NCBI RefSeq assembly: GCF_031932625.1
Contig: NZ_JAVSCK010000002.1
Location: forward strand, 496,001-560,000
Direction of reading: 5' to 3'
DNA: 64,000 nt
Origin: Hwangdonia seohaensis
GTDB taxonomy: Bacteria; Bacteroidota; Bacteroidia; Flavobacteriales; Flavobacteriaceae
Shown here: piece by piece, positions 34,991 to 42,877 of the stretch
How positions within the stretch are numbered: position 1 is the first letter of the stretch
Layout: each line of letters starts with the position of its first letter
Made by a program: the position numbers and the translations under genes
Notes under the pieces: generated by a model
What the model saw: the letters and a program-made list of their open reading frames with translations, nothing else
Told to the model about the DNA's origin: nothing
The model's database searches: none

Positions 34991-35704
34991 ATGATTATGA
35001 AAAGATTATTACTATTATTTACAGGCTTGTTAATAGGATTAACAACAGTATCAGCAACAGAGCTAAACCACCAAAAACAAAAAACCAAGTTAGATAAAAC
35101 AAAACGCTATCGTTACGCGCAACCTATTATGTTTGTTGAACGCGGTATCGAATTTTTAGTTTTTCCTGACGGAAGTTTTGATTTTAATACAAATTACGAA
35201 GACACTTTTTATAACGATTCGTATTACAAAACACGGGCTTCTAAAAGAAGTAGTGTGAACATTACTTATGGGACACCTGGTAAACGTTTTAAGTACACGT
35301 CTAAAAGATATCGAAATAGAGGGGTTTCTATCTCACATGATAGAGATGGCAAAGTAAGGCGCATTGGCAATTTGTTTTTAAACTACGATAGATATGGCAA
35401 GCTTAAACGAGTAGGCTCCATTTATATGAGCTATAAACGTAATGGCACTTTAACCCAAGTTGGTGGTTTAAAAGTAAAGTACAACCACTGGGGAGAAATT
35501 GTTTTTACCCGAGGACAAGTGAATCGTTTTAGTAATAGCTGTAATATTTGTGGTGTAAGCAGTTGTAATATGGACCATAACCACAGAGATAGAGATTACG
35601 ACGAGGACGATTGGTATGACAATGATTATGATGATGACGATGACAATTATTACTATTACAAACAGAATGGTAAAGTAAAAAAGCACAAAAAGAGAAAGCA
35701 TTAA
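34991..35704 (+). CDS. Secreted protein of unknown function, relative of the 38635 gene
   Basis: A 237-residue protein with a signal peptide (KRLLLLFTGLLIGLTTVSA) and a core of repeated short beta strands: ERGIEFLVFPDGSFDFN, then three similar repeats VSISHDRDGKVRRIGNLFLN, NYDRYGKLKRVGSIYMS and SYKRNGTLTQVGGLKVK. The repeat pattern (aromatic, Asp/Asn, Gly, Lys/Arg) suggests a beta-propeller- or YD-repeat-like arrangement. The end is an acidic DDDDDN-rich stretch and then a basic tail. Start may be ATG 34991 or 34997. The protein at 38635 shares the GIEFxVFxDGxFDFN core and the repeats. Both genes have sigma-54-like promoters. Confidence 0.65.
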   Translation: MIMKRLLLLFTGLLIGLTTVSATELNHQKQKTKLDKTKRYRYAQPIMFVERGIEFLVFPDGSFDFNTNYEDTFYNDSYYKTRASKRSSVNITYGTPGKRFKYTSKRYRNRGVSISHDRDGKVRRIGNLFLNYDRYGKLKRVGSIYMSYKRNGTLTQVGGLKVKYNHWGEIVFTRGQVNRFSNSCNICGVSSCNMDHNHRDRDYDEDDWYDNDYDDDDDNYYYYKQNGKVKKHKKRKH

Positions 35705-35726
35705 CTTTTTTGTAGTGGAAAATAAA

Positions 35727-35763
35727 AACCCCGAAATACTTATTACAGTGCTTCGGGGTTTTA
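35727..35763. terminator. Intrinsic terminator after the secreted protein gene
   Basis: AAAACCCCGAA, a loop and TTCGGGGTTTT form a G+C-rich stem with flanking A and T runs, 23 bases after the stop at 35704, upstream of the stop of the minus-strand gene. Confidence 0.85.
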
Positions 35764-35778
35764 CTATTTAGTTATTAT

Positions 35779-36087
35779 TTAAGGATTCGGAGTAGTAGCA
35801 TCTTTGTACCACTCGATCAGTAAAAAACCAAAATAAAACTGATAACTACGGTCTTTTTTAGGATAGTAAAGCACTGCTCGTGAATGGATAAAATATTCTT
35901 GACTATTCGTAGGAGTCCGTTCAAGAATAACCTTTAAATCAGCAGTTACTCTTTCTAAATACCCCTTTTCAGATCTAAAAATAGTGCTGCATAAATTAGT
36001 AGCTCTTTTCAATTCCTTATAAAAAAGCTGAACCATGTGTGGTTTTAACTCTATGCGATTACCGTTTTTTTCTAAAAAAACTTTCAT
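35779..36087 (-). CDS. Small protein of unknown function, partner of the caspase-like gene
   Basis: A 102-residue soluble protein with no recognised motif. Two predicted helices near the N-terminus (KPHMVQLFYKELKRATNL) are followed by a strand-rich part (YFIHSRAVLYYP, YQFYFGFLLIEWYKDA). Its start lies 2 bases after the stop of the gene at 36090, so the two are co-translated. It ends a two-gene unit bracketed by terminators on both sides. Confidence 0.6.
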   Translation of the reverse strand: MKVFLEKNGNRIELKPHMVQLFYKELKRATNLCSTIFRSEKGYLERVTADLKVILERTPTNSQEYFIHSRAVLYYPKKDRSYQFYFGFLLIEWYKDATTPNP

Positions 36088-36089
36088 GA

Positions 36090-36707
36090 TTACCAGTTAT
36101 CAAATTTGTTCCAAACATTATTTCCATTGGCATCTTCGCCATTCCAATAACTGGGATGAGTTACTCTCCCGTTTTTTGTCCACTCTGCAAGTACGATTTC
36201 ATTACTCATCATATGTGAAGTCCCTTGTGCCTTATAGCCCTTGGTGCCATAAACACTAACATGATGTGGAAAAGTTGTAGCATCAAATGGGATATCGTCA
36301 CAAATGTTTTCAGCTATAGAATCCCACGGGCCAAAATCTATGCCCGTGTTACAACCAGAGCAGTAAATATGCACTTCGTCACATAAAATATCTTTATTTT
36401 GTTTTATCAGAAGCCCAAAAGCATCTGTATTGTCATTACCGAATTCATCACTTATACCGTCAATATAGTCAGGAGATCCGTGAGCGCCAATTTCCAGCAC
36501 AGTAACACAGTCTATATCCGGGGCGTTGCGCTCACATATAGCTCGTATTTGTGCCCATAAGTCATTTATTGATGTAAAAGTTGGTATGAGTTCGTGTCCC
36601 TTTGCACGATGGTTTGCTTTATAAGCATCCCTTGTGTCGTCTAAACCTGTACCGTGCTGTGCACGTGTATCTGTTGGAAGTGCTACAATTTTTATTGGTT
36701 GGCCCAT
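36090..36707 (-). CDS. Caspase/CHAT-like protein (putative cysteine peptidase fold)
   Basis: A 205-residue protein. The segment VTVLEIGAHGSPDYIDG contains H76-G77 in the position of the caspase-fold catalytic His, and EVHIYCSGCNTGIDFG contains C119 where CHAT and DUF4347 proteins have the catalytic Cys (SACxTG-like). The spacing of 43 residues between His and Cys fits the clan. No other domains, signal peptide or membrane segment are seen. A peptidase is inferred; catalysis is not proven. It is the first gene of a two-gene unit (with 35779) bounded by terminators. Alternative: a non-enzymatic DUF4347-like domain. Confidence 0.5.
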   Translation of the reverse strand: MGQPIKIVALPTDTRAQHGTGLDDTRDAYKANHRAKGHELIPTFTSINDLWAQIRAICERNAPDIDCVTVLEIGAHGSPDYIDGISDEFGNDNTDAFGLLIKQNKDILCDEVHIYCSGCNTGIDFGPWDSIAENICDDIPFDATTFPHHVSVYGTKGYKAQGTSHMMSNEIVLAEWTKNGRVTHPSYWNGEDANGNNVWNKFDNW

Positions 36708-36800
36708 AACGCAAATGAATAAAAAATGATATGTCTCTTAAGATACAAAAAAAATACGAAAAAGGACTATAAATCATTCATTTTTAACTCTTTAAATAAA

Positions 36801-36838
36801 AAAACCCTTTAATCAATATTGATTAAAGGGGCTTTTTA
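36801..36838. terminator. Perfect 26-base palindrome terminator
   Basis: CCCTTTAATCAAT and its exact complement (36805-36830), with A's before and GCTTTTT after, make a strong hairpin just downstream of the GH109-like gene (minus strand) and upstream of the caspase-like gene. Confidence 0.85.
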
Positions 36839-36855
36839 TAACTATTTAAAATGAA

Positions 36856-38256
36856 TTATTTTAATATAGCAAGTGGCTCGGTGGTTTTCCATTTTCCTCT
36901 GGTAAAATCCGGAAAGGCTTGAGGTGCACCACCTTGAGCAACCGATCTTTCACTTAAAGGCGCTACAGCACTCCAATGGCAACCTTCGTAAACATTTTGG
37001 TCTAATGGTTCGCCGTTACGTAAACATTCAATAGCCCTGAATAGCATCATAAAATCCATGCCGCCATGGCCACCCATTTTTTTAGCTAACTCACCAACGC
37101 GCTGATATAATGGGTGCTCGTATTTTTCGTATATTTTTTCTAATTTCTCACCTTGAGCCCAACTGTGGTGGTCTTTGGTGGCACCTTCTACACCACCTTC
37201 TAAAGCTACTCTCGTTGGGAAACCGGCTAAAGTGCCTTTGGTGCCTTGCACTAAATTATGACGCGAATAGGGTCTCGGACTGGTTTCGTCCCATTGCACC
37301 ATGATGGTTCTGCCTAAAGTGGTTTTTATAATCGATGTATTTAAATCGCCCCCTTTATAATCCAGCTTATTCCATTTGTGGTCTGCTGGATAATTTTTTT
37401 CAGCATACTGTTTTCTACCCAAAGAAGGTGTTGAAAACGATACCAAACTATTAAAATTATCATCACCTCTAGCCAAATTCATATACTGTGCCACAGGACC
37501 TAAACCATGTGTTGGATAAAGGTTGCCGTTTCTTTTGGCATAATGTGGCGTTCGCCAGGACCCCGTACCTCTTTCCTGCTCTTCCATTTGGAATCTTAAT
37601 TCGTGTATATAAGAAGCTTCACCGTGTAGAATATCGCCAATAACACCTTGTCTGCACATGTTTAAATACAAAAGCTCGTCTCTTCCGTAATTCACATTTT
37701 CCAACATCATACAATGCTTTTGGGTTTGCTCGGAGGTAAACACAATGTCCCACATTTCTTCTAAAGTTACCGCAATTGGCACTTCTACAAAGGCATGCGC
37801 GCCTTTTTTCATAGCCTCAATAGCCATTGGTGCATGGTTTTTCCAGTTTGTGGAAATAAAAACAGCGTCTGGTTTTACTTCTTCAAGCATGGTTTTCCAT
37901 TTATCTTCGCCACCGTAGTAAAGGGCAATGTTTTTATGGCGCTCTCCGTTTCCTATGGCTTTACATTTTTTTGCCGATCGGTTAGCATAATCTTCATACA
38001 AATCGCTTATGGCCACTATTTCCGTACCCTCAATAGTTGCTAATTGTGCGGCATGACTACTACCACGCGCACCAACACCAATTAAGGCAACGCGTACTTT
38101 ATTTAATTTTGGTGCCGCAAATCCGCCCATATATTTACCCTCGTGGTCAAAAAATGGGTGGTTGCTTGGATAAGCAGGCAACATGCTCCCTAAACCCAAG
38201 GCAACACCTGTAAGCGATGTTTTTTTAATAAAACTTCTTCTATCTAAATTTTTCAT
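36856..38256 (-). CDS. Tat-exported Gfo/Idh/MocA oxidoreductase, likely GH109-type
   Basis: A 466-residue protein. Residues 5-11 (RRSFIKK) and the following hydrophobic segment are a twin-arginine signal. The Rossmann motif is VRVALIGVGARGSSHAAQ. Characteristic GH109 segments are present: YPTHGLGPVAQYMNLARGD, SPRPYSRHNLVQGTKGTLAG, GGHGGMDFMMLFRAIECLRN and YEGCHWSAVAPLSE. GH109 enzymes (alpha-N-acetylgalactosaminidases) use bound NAD in the active site, and here the protein would be exported with its cofactor by Tat. The sugar specificity is inferred from family only. Confidence 0.85.
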   Translation of the reverse strand: MKNLDRRSFIKKTSLTGVALGLGSMLPAYPSNHPFFDHEGKYMGGFAAPKLNKVRVALIGVGARGSSHAAQLATIEGTEIVAISDLYEDYANRSAKKCKAIGNGERHKNIALYYGGEDKWKTMLEEVKPDAVFISTNWKNHAPMAIEAMKKGAHAFVEVPIAVTLEEMWDIVFTSEQTQKHCMMLENVNYGRDELLYLNMCRQGVIGDILHGEASYIHELRFQMEEQERGTGSWRTPHYAKRNGNLYPTHGLGPVAQYMNLARGDDNFNSLVSFSTPSLGRKQYAEKNYPADHKWNKLDYKGGDLNTSIIKTTLGRTIMVQWDETSPRPYSRHNLVQGTKGTLAGFPTRVALEGGVEGATKDHHSWAQGEKLEKIYEKYEHPLYQRVGELAKKMGGHGGMDFMMLFRAIECLRNGEPLDQNVYEGCHWSAVAPLSERSVAQGGAPQAFPDFTRGKWKTTEPLAILK

Positions 38257-38634
38257 TACTATGATTTTATATGTGTTCTACATTAGCCAAATTGAATTTT
38301 GAAAGTTACTTTATTTTTGCCTTTTAATACAAATACTTTTTTGGCAGTTGCTAATAGGTATTTGTTGAAATTGATGAAGAAAAAACTAGACATCTTATAA
38401 GATTTCGAGTTTTTTTTAGTTCGATTATATGAATCGACACAAAATTAATTTAATATTTCATATCCAATAAAAGCAAATTTCTCAAATTTTTCCCACAAAA
38501 CGAATCAATTCCATTTCAACTTAAAAAAAGTTACCAACCATTGTTCGTTGATTTTAAAGGCTTTAGAATACGTTCCCGTTTTTTGGCACGTTGTTTGTAA
38601 AGACATAAGCGTAACACAATTAAAACACACAATT
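38257..38634. other. 378-base divergent intergenic region with a sigma-54-type promoter
   Basis: Separates the GH109-type gene and the 38635 gene. It is very AT-rich in the middle and contains the sigma-54-like promoter at 38584-38598. An open frame from 38548 reads through this area into the gene but is not credible as a start, because the signal peptide begins at 38635. No RNA gene or repeat is recognised. Confidence 0.5.
38584..38598 (+). promoter_or_regulatory. Sigma-54-type promoter before the 38635 gene
   Basis: TGGCACGTTGTTTGT at 38584-38598 matches the RpoN consensus TGGCACG-N4-TTGC, with GG (38585-38586) and the -12 G (38597) ten bases apart. The only change is T for C at -12. The ATG follows 36 bases downstream. 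The element at 34914 in front of the related gene is similar. Confidence 0.65.
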
Positions 38635-39870
38635 ATGAAAAAATTTATATTCTTATTAGCAGGTTTGGTCCTTTCAGGGTTTACTGCTACCGCAACCACA
38701 ACCAACGCCACAGCAAATTCAACAGCAACTTATTATGGAGGTTATGGCAATTCTTTCATTTTTGTAGAAGATGGTATTGAGTTTTCGGTGTTCCGCGATG
38801 GGCAATTCGATTTTAATATTTTAAGAGGCAACTCGCGTTTGGGCGTGTCTATTGGTTCGCCAAATGTTAGCATCAGTTTTAATTCGGGTTACGATTACAA
38901 CGCTTACGTGCAATACGATGAGTACGGTGCCATTATTCAAATAGAAAACACCCCTATTTATTATGATTACTACGGACGTGTAAGTCAAGTTGGTAATGTA
39001 AATATTCACTACAACAGACATGGTTATATTTCGCGTGTTGGTGGTTTATATGTACACTACAACCGCTACAACCGCTACTCACATTTTTCTGGATTTATAA
39101 ACATTTATAACAGGCATTATGTTTACAGACCTTGGCACAGGTATTACAGTGTTCCGGCTTACGATTACTGCGTAGTTTACAACAGACCTTATAGACAATA
39201 TTACAACCCGGTTCGATACACGTATAGCAGACCGTTTTATAACAACTACAGACCAAGAACCGCTATTGCCACAAGACGTGGACATAAAGTTTATAGAAAT
39301 AGAAATTATGCAACGGTTAACCGAAGCACTAGAAATAAAACAGAAATAAACAGACGTGCCAATTCTAGACGAGATGTGGCTCAAGTAAATGCTACAAGAC
39401 GAAATAATACTTCTACCGTAAACAGAAATACTAGAGCTAATTCTGAAAACGTTAACAGAAGAACATCGACAAGACGTGATGATGCTAGAACAAATTCAAC
39501 TAGAACCAATACACGTGCAAATGATAATAAAAGAACCAGAGAAAGCGTTACTAGAACTACAAGACCAAATGTAAATAATACCAGAACAGTAACCAGAACT
39601 AGAAATACTTCGGTTACCAGAAAACCAAATAACGCAAATACTCGTACATATAGTAAAAGAGAGAAAACAACTAGAAATACACAACGTGTAGCTACAAGAA
39701 CTACTCAAAACAAACCTAGAACTGCGCAACGTACAGTAACTAGAACGAGTAAACCGAAAACGACACAAAGAACCGTTTCGAGGTCTACAAAAAGTAAACC
39801 GAGAGCAACACAAAGCAGAAGTACTTCTAGTAATAAAAATACAAGATCGACTTCGAGAAGAAGATCATAA
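38635..39870 (+). CDS. Secreted protein with basic Arg/Thr/Asn-rich disordered C-terminal half
   Basis: About 411 residues. The start is taken at ATG 38635, which gives a good signal peptide (KKFIFLLAGLVLSGFTATA); a frame from 38548 adds 29 residues with no signal. The N-terminal third has the core VEDGIEFSVFRDGQFDFN and repeats such as IYYDYYGRVSQVGNVNIHYN and NRHGYISRVGGLYVHYN, shared with the 34991 protein. Residues from about 215 to the end are almost only Arg, Thr, Asn, Ser, Lys and Gln (for example TRTTRPNVNNTRTVTRTRN), with no predicted fold and a strong positive charge. A role at an anionic glycan surface is inferred. Sigma-54-type promoter upstream, strong terminator downstream. Confidence 0.7.
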   Translation: MKKFIFLLAGLVLSGFTATATTTNATANSTATYYGGYGNSFIFVEDGIEFSVFRDGQFDFNILRGNSRLGVSIGSPNVSISFNSGYDYNAYVQYDEYGAIIQIENTPIYYDYYGRVSQVGNVNIHYNRHGYISRVGGLYVHYNRYNRYSHFSGFINIYNRHYVYRPWHRYYSVPAYDYCVVYNRPYRQYYNPVRYTYSRPFYNNYRPRTAIATRRGHKVYRNRNYATVNRSTRNKTEINRRANSRRDVAQVNATRRNNTSTVNRNTRANSENVNRRTSTRRDDARTNSTRTNTRANDNKRTRESVTRTTRPNVNNTRTVTRTRNTSVTRKPNNANTRTYSKREKTTRNTQRVATRTTQNKPRTAQRTVTRTSKPKTTQRTVSRSTKSKPRATQSRSTSSNKNTRSTSRRRS

Positions 39871-39895
39871 CAATTTTGGTTGGTTAGTTGGAAAG

Positions 39896-39942
39896 CCCCA
39901 CGATAAGTTTGCCTCAAAGCAAATTCGTGGGGTTTTCTTTTT
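39896..39942. terminator. Strong intrinsic terminator after the 38635 gene
   Basis: CCCCACGA and TCGTGGGG (39896-39903 and 39925-39932) form a G+C-rich stem followed by TTTTCTTTTTT. Well separated from the next gene's stop at 40058. Confidence 0.85.
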
Positions 39943-40029
39943 TCAATGAAACCCCATGTTTAAAAAATTGCGAAACCATGCATTGCAAATTGATGGTTGA
40001 ACTAGAGTCTATCTAAATGGCAAAATTTA

Positions 40030-40056
40030 CGTCAACCTGAGCTTGCCTGTGCTGAA
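40030..40056. repeat. Possible remnant of a REP-like repeat
   Basis: CGTCAACCTGAGCTTGCCTG resembles one arm of the REP-like element at 24877 (CGTCACCCTGAACTTG), without a clear partner arm. It may be a degenerate copy. Confidence 0.3.
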
Positions 40057-40057
40057 T

Positions 40058-41515
40058 TTATTTACGTTGTATTACTTTATCAATAAGCTCAGTGATGTTT
40101 TCCGAAAACTTAAACAGATAAATAACGAGACCGTATAAAACGGTGATAACTGCCGTCTTTAAAACGATGTTAAGGATTGGGTGAAAAGAAAAATCCCAGA
40201 AATAAAACAGTAATACCCCAATAAGAATACACATTCCTATTTTTAAAGTATTTGCACTAAAAGGCAGCATTTTAAATTTTCTGTAAACAAAAAACAGCTT
40301 AATGGTGTTATATAAAAATACAGCTAAAAAGGTAGCTAATGCGGCGCCATTAATACCGTAAAGCGGAATAAAAAGGATGTTCAAAAGAATCATTACAATC
40401 ACCAAGATCACCCCGAAAAACAACACCATTCTGTAATAATCGCTATTGAACAAAATAGCATTATTGCTTCCTAAAATGGCGTCATATAATTTAGAAACGC
40501 TGATTATAAAAACCACAAATAATCCATTGTTGAATTCTTCTGGAATGATGTTGTAAAGCTGATTGATATTGAGCACAATTAACAAAAAGATAAATCCGCT
40601 AACAATAAACAGGTTTAGCGAACTTCGTTTGTATAAATCCTTTAAGGAATCAAAATCCCTTTCGTTTAAATATTTGGCCGATAATGGCAACAATATTTGA
40701 TGCATTGAGCGTTGCGGCACCGCAATAACGGCGGCAATAAAAATAGCCACGTTGTAATATGCAATTTGCTCGATTGGAATATAATGCCCCAACATTACTT
40801 TATCAATATCCAACAGAATCGTAGCGATGGAACCCGCAATAATGATTAAAAACGAATATTTTAAAATAGGGCTTAAATTAGCAACTTTTTTAAAGATGAT
40901 AACAGGGAGCTTAATACTGAATGCGTACAACTTCATCACAAGCATTCGCAATACATAAACAACTACCAATCCCACCATAAACTGCTCTACATCAACCACG
41001 TTAAAATACAAACAGAATAGTAAAATCATAGTACCAACACGATGGAACACTTCTTTCATAAAATTACCAAACACGGTTTGCATTTGCACTTTGGTCCACG
41101 CAAAAAACACTTCAAAATACGCTAAAGAAATGGCGATAAATACCGTATGCCACAAATAATTTTCTATGATGGGGTTTTCAGTCGATAAAAATCCCCCAAT
41201 CATGTCGTAACTAAAATGTGTAATGATAATGAGCGGAAAAATAATCAACAAAGGCAAAAACAACATTAAAGTCAAAAAGCTATTTAACGACACGCGTGTT
41301 TTAAATGAGGTATAAAATTTCACCAAAGTGTTGTGCACGCCAAAGGCCATTAACGGCATAATAACATAGGCCAAAGACAGCATGTAGCCTACCATACCAT
41401 AGTATTCGTCGCTTAAAAACTCGGTGTACAGAAACAAGGTATTTATTGCACCAACAAAAAAACCCAAATACGTGGATATGATGTTTTTAAAAGATTGCGT
41501 TGCAACAATGCCCAT
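40058..41515 (-). CDS. Wzx-like polysaccharide flippase
   Basis: A 485-residue protein with about 12-14 membrane segments of the oligosaccharide flippase (MATE/MVF) type. It flips undecaprenyl-linked glycans from the cytoplasmic to the periplasmic face. Helices near the start (YGMVGYMLSLAYVIMPLMAF) and end (MCILIGVLLFYFWDF) are typical. Its ATG overlaps the stop of the upstream glycosyltransferase (TAATG), so the two are translationally coupled. Confidence 0.88.
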   Translation of the reverse strand: MGIVATQSFKNIISTYLGFFVGAINTLFLYTEFLSDEYYGMVGYMLSLAYVIMPLMAFGVHNTLVKFYTSFKTRVSLNSFLTLMLFLPLLIIFPLIIITHFSYDMIGGFLSTENPIIENYLWHTVFIAISLAYFEVFFAWTKVQMQTVFGNFMKEVFHRVGTMILLFCLYFNVVDVEQFMVGLVVVYVLRMLVMKLYAFSIKLPVIIFKKVANLSPILKYSFLIIIAGSIATILLDIDKVMLGHYIPIEQIAYYNVAIFIAAVIAVPQRSMHQILLPLSAKYLNERDFDSLKDLYKRSSLNLFIVSGFIFLLIVLNINQLYNIIPEEFNNGLFVVFIISVSKLYDAILGSNNAILFNSDYYRMVLFFGVILVIVMILLNILFIPLYGINGAALATFLAVFLYNTIKLFFVYRKFKMLPFSANTLKIGMCILIGVLLFYFWDFSFHPILNIVLKTAVITVLYGLVIYLFKFSENITELIDKVIQRK

Positions 41516-42795
41516 TATAATAATTTAGATAAAGATGCGGTTAACGATTTTCTGCTATATTTTTGCAAGCTAATGGCATGCGACTGTAATGCGTTGTTTT
41601 TATAGGCTTTATAATGTGTTAATATAGTTGTTTTTAACGATTCATAATCATCGTAATAAAAGTAGTTGCCGGTATTGGTTTCTTTTATGATTTTTTCGAC
41701 ATCCGACCCGTTTGGTCCCAAGGCTAAAATAGGTCGGTTTGAAACCATATATTCAAATAATTTACCAGGAATAATTGATTTAGTGTCTTCTGAATCAATC
41801 TCAATCAACAACAATACTTGTGATCTTTTTTGAAATTTAATCGATTCATTGTGTGAAACATAACCCACATTATTTATATAATCACTTAAATGATTATTTT
41901 CGATTGAACGAAGCACATCTTCGCTAACTGCACCAACAAAATTAAGTTGAAAATCTTTAGCAAAACCATCATTCGTTTTAATTAAATCGCTTAAAACCTG
42001 CCAAAGAACTTTGGGGTTTCTTTTGGATAATAACGACCCAATATGCGCCATTGAAAAAACAGTATCCAACTCAACCTTTCCAATGGACTCATAATCGTAC
42101 CCATTTGTAATCACCTCGACAGGCTTTGTGGTATGGTTTTTAAATTCTTTTTTAGTCACCGAACTGGTCACAATAATTTGATCGGCAGCATTAAGAACTT
42201 TTTTTTCAAGCGTTTTATGTTTTTGTTGTGCGCTTTTAGTCAGCTTTAGTTGTTTGTGATAACCAATCGTAGTCCACGGGTCTCTAAAATCTGCCAACCA
42301 CTTCACCCCTAGTTTTTCTTTTAATTGCAACCCAATAAGATGCAAGCTGTGTGGCGGACCGGTAGTGATCACGGTACTTATATTGTTTTCTGAAATATAA
42401 TTTGAAAGATAATCTACTGAAGGCTTTACCCAGTTTTTACGAGCATCTGGAATAAAAAAGTTACCACGGATGTAAAGCATCACTCTTTCAATAAAACTTT
42501 GCTTATTTTTCTCCGAAATAATGCCTTTGCTAATGGTTTTTGATGCCTTTTTGGAAAACAATCCAGCTAATTTATAAGGTTCCTTTATGGGGTGTTTTAG
42601 TATCGTTAAGTCTTCTGAAACTTCATTAATTAAACTTTCATCTACCAAAGGATAATTTGGGTTTTCCGGAATATAAACAATAGGCTCCACATGAAATTCT
42701 GGCAAATATTTAACAAACTTTAACCAACGCTGAACACCCGGACCACCTGCCGGTGGCCAATAATAGGTTATGATGAGTACTTTTCTTTTTGCCAT
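41515..42795 (-). CDS. Glycosyltransferase family 4
   Basis: A GT-B enzyme of about 426 residues beginning with VLIITYYWPPAGGPGVQRWLKFVKYL, and in the C-terminal half SKRNPKVLWQVL and IPGKLFEYMVSNRPILALGPN, with the Glu of the ExxxxGxP-type sugar-nucleotide site (KLFEYMVSNRPIL). The start is taken at ATG 42795 because an ATG at 42804 would lie within the REP-like repeat (GTCATTCCC). It transfers a sugar to a lipid-linked or other acceptor for the flippase encoded next to it. Confidence 0.88.
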   Translation of the reverse strand: MAKRKVLIITYYWPPAGGPGVQRWLKFVKYLPEFHVEPIVYIPENPNYPLVDESLINEVSEDLTILKHPIKEPYKLAGLFSKKASKTISKGIISEKNKQSFIERVMLYIRGNFFIPDARKNWVKPSVDYLSNYISENNISTVITTGPPHSLHLIGLQLKEKLGVKWLADFRDPWTTIGYHKQLKLTKSAQQKHKTLEKKVLNAADQIIVTSSVTKKEFKNHTTKPVEVITNGYDYESIGKVELDTVFSMAHIGSLLSKRNPKVLWQVLSDLIKTNDGFAKDFQLNFVGAVSEDVLRSIENNHLSDYINNVGYVSHNESIKFQKRSQVLLLIEIDSEDTKSIIPGKLFEYMVSNRPILALGPNGSDVEKIIKETNTGNYFYYDDYESLKTTILTHYKAYKNNALQSHAISLQKYSRKSLTASLSKLL

Positions 42796-42797
42796 CT

Positions 42798-42877
42798 TTG
42801 TCATTCCCTTAAAGAAGGGAATCCATTTTTAATTTAGTTTCAATTTTAAAGATTCCTGCCTTCGCAGGAATGACAAA
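42798..42877. repeat. REP-like repeat with two hairpin arms
   Basis: TTTGTCATTCC (42798) and GGAATGACAAA (42867-42877) are inverted ends of an 80-base element, and each arm folds on its own (TTCCCTTAAAGAAGGGAA and TTCCTGCCTTCGCAGGAA). Found between the YfhO and GT4 genes. It is of the TCATTCCTGCGAAGGCAGGA type common in bacterial intergenic regions. Confidence 0.65.

Noticed and set aside
38548..38634. Longer N-terminus for the 38635 protein
   Set aside because: The extra 29 residues lack a signal peptide and overlap the sigma-54-type promoter; the Met at 38635 gives a good signal peptide.
39496..39917. Minus-strand frames of 70-105 codons opposite the Arg/Thr-rich tail
   Set aside because: They are the complement of a low-complexity coding region and have Ser/Cys-rich composition typical of shadows.
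42796..42804. ATG at 42804 as start of the GT4 gene
   Set aside because: It falls within the REP-like repeat; ATG 42795 gives the family start.
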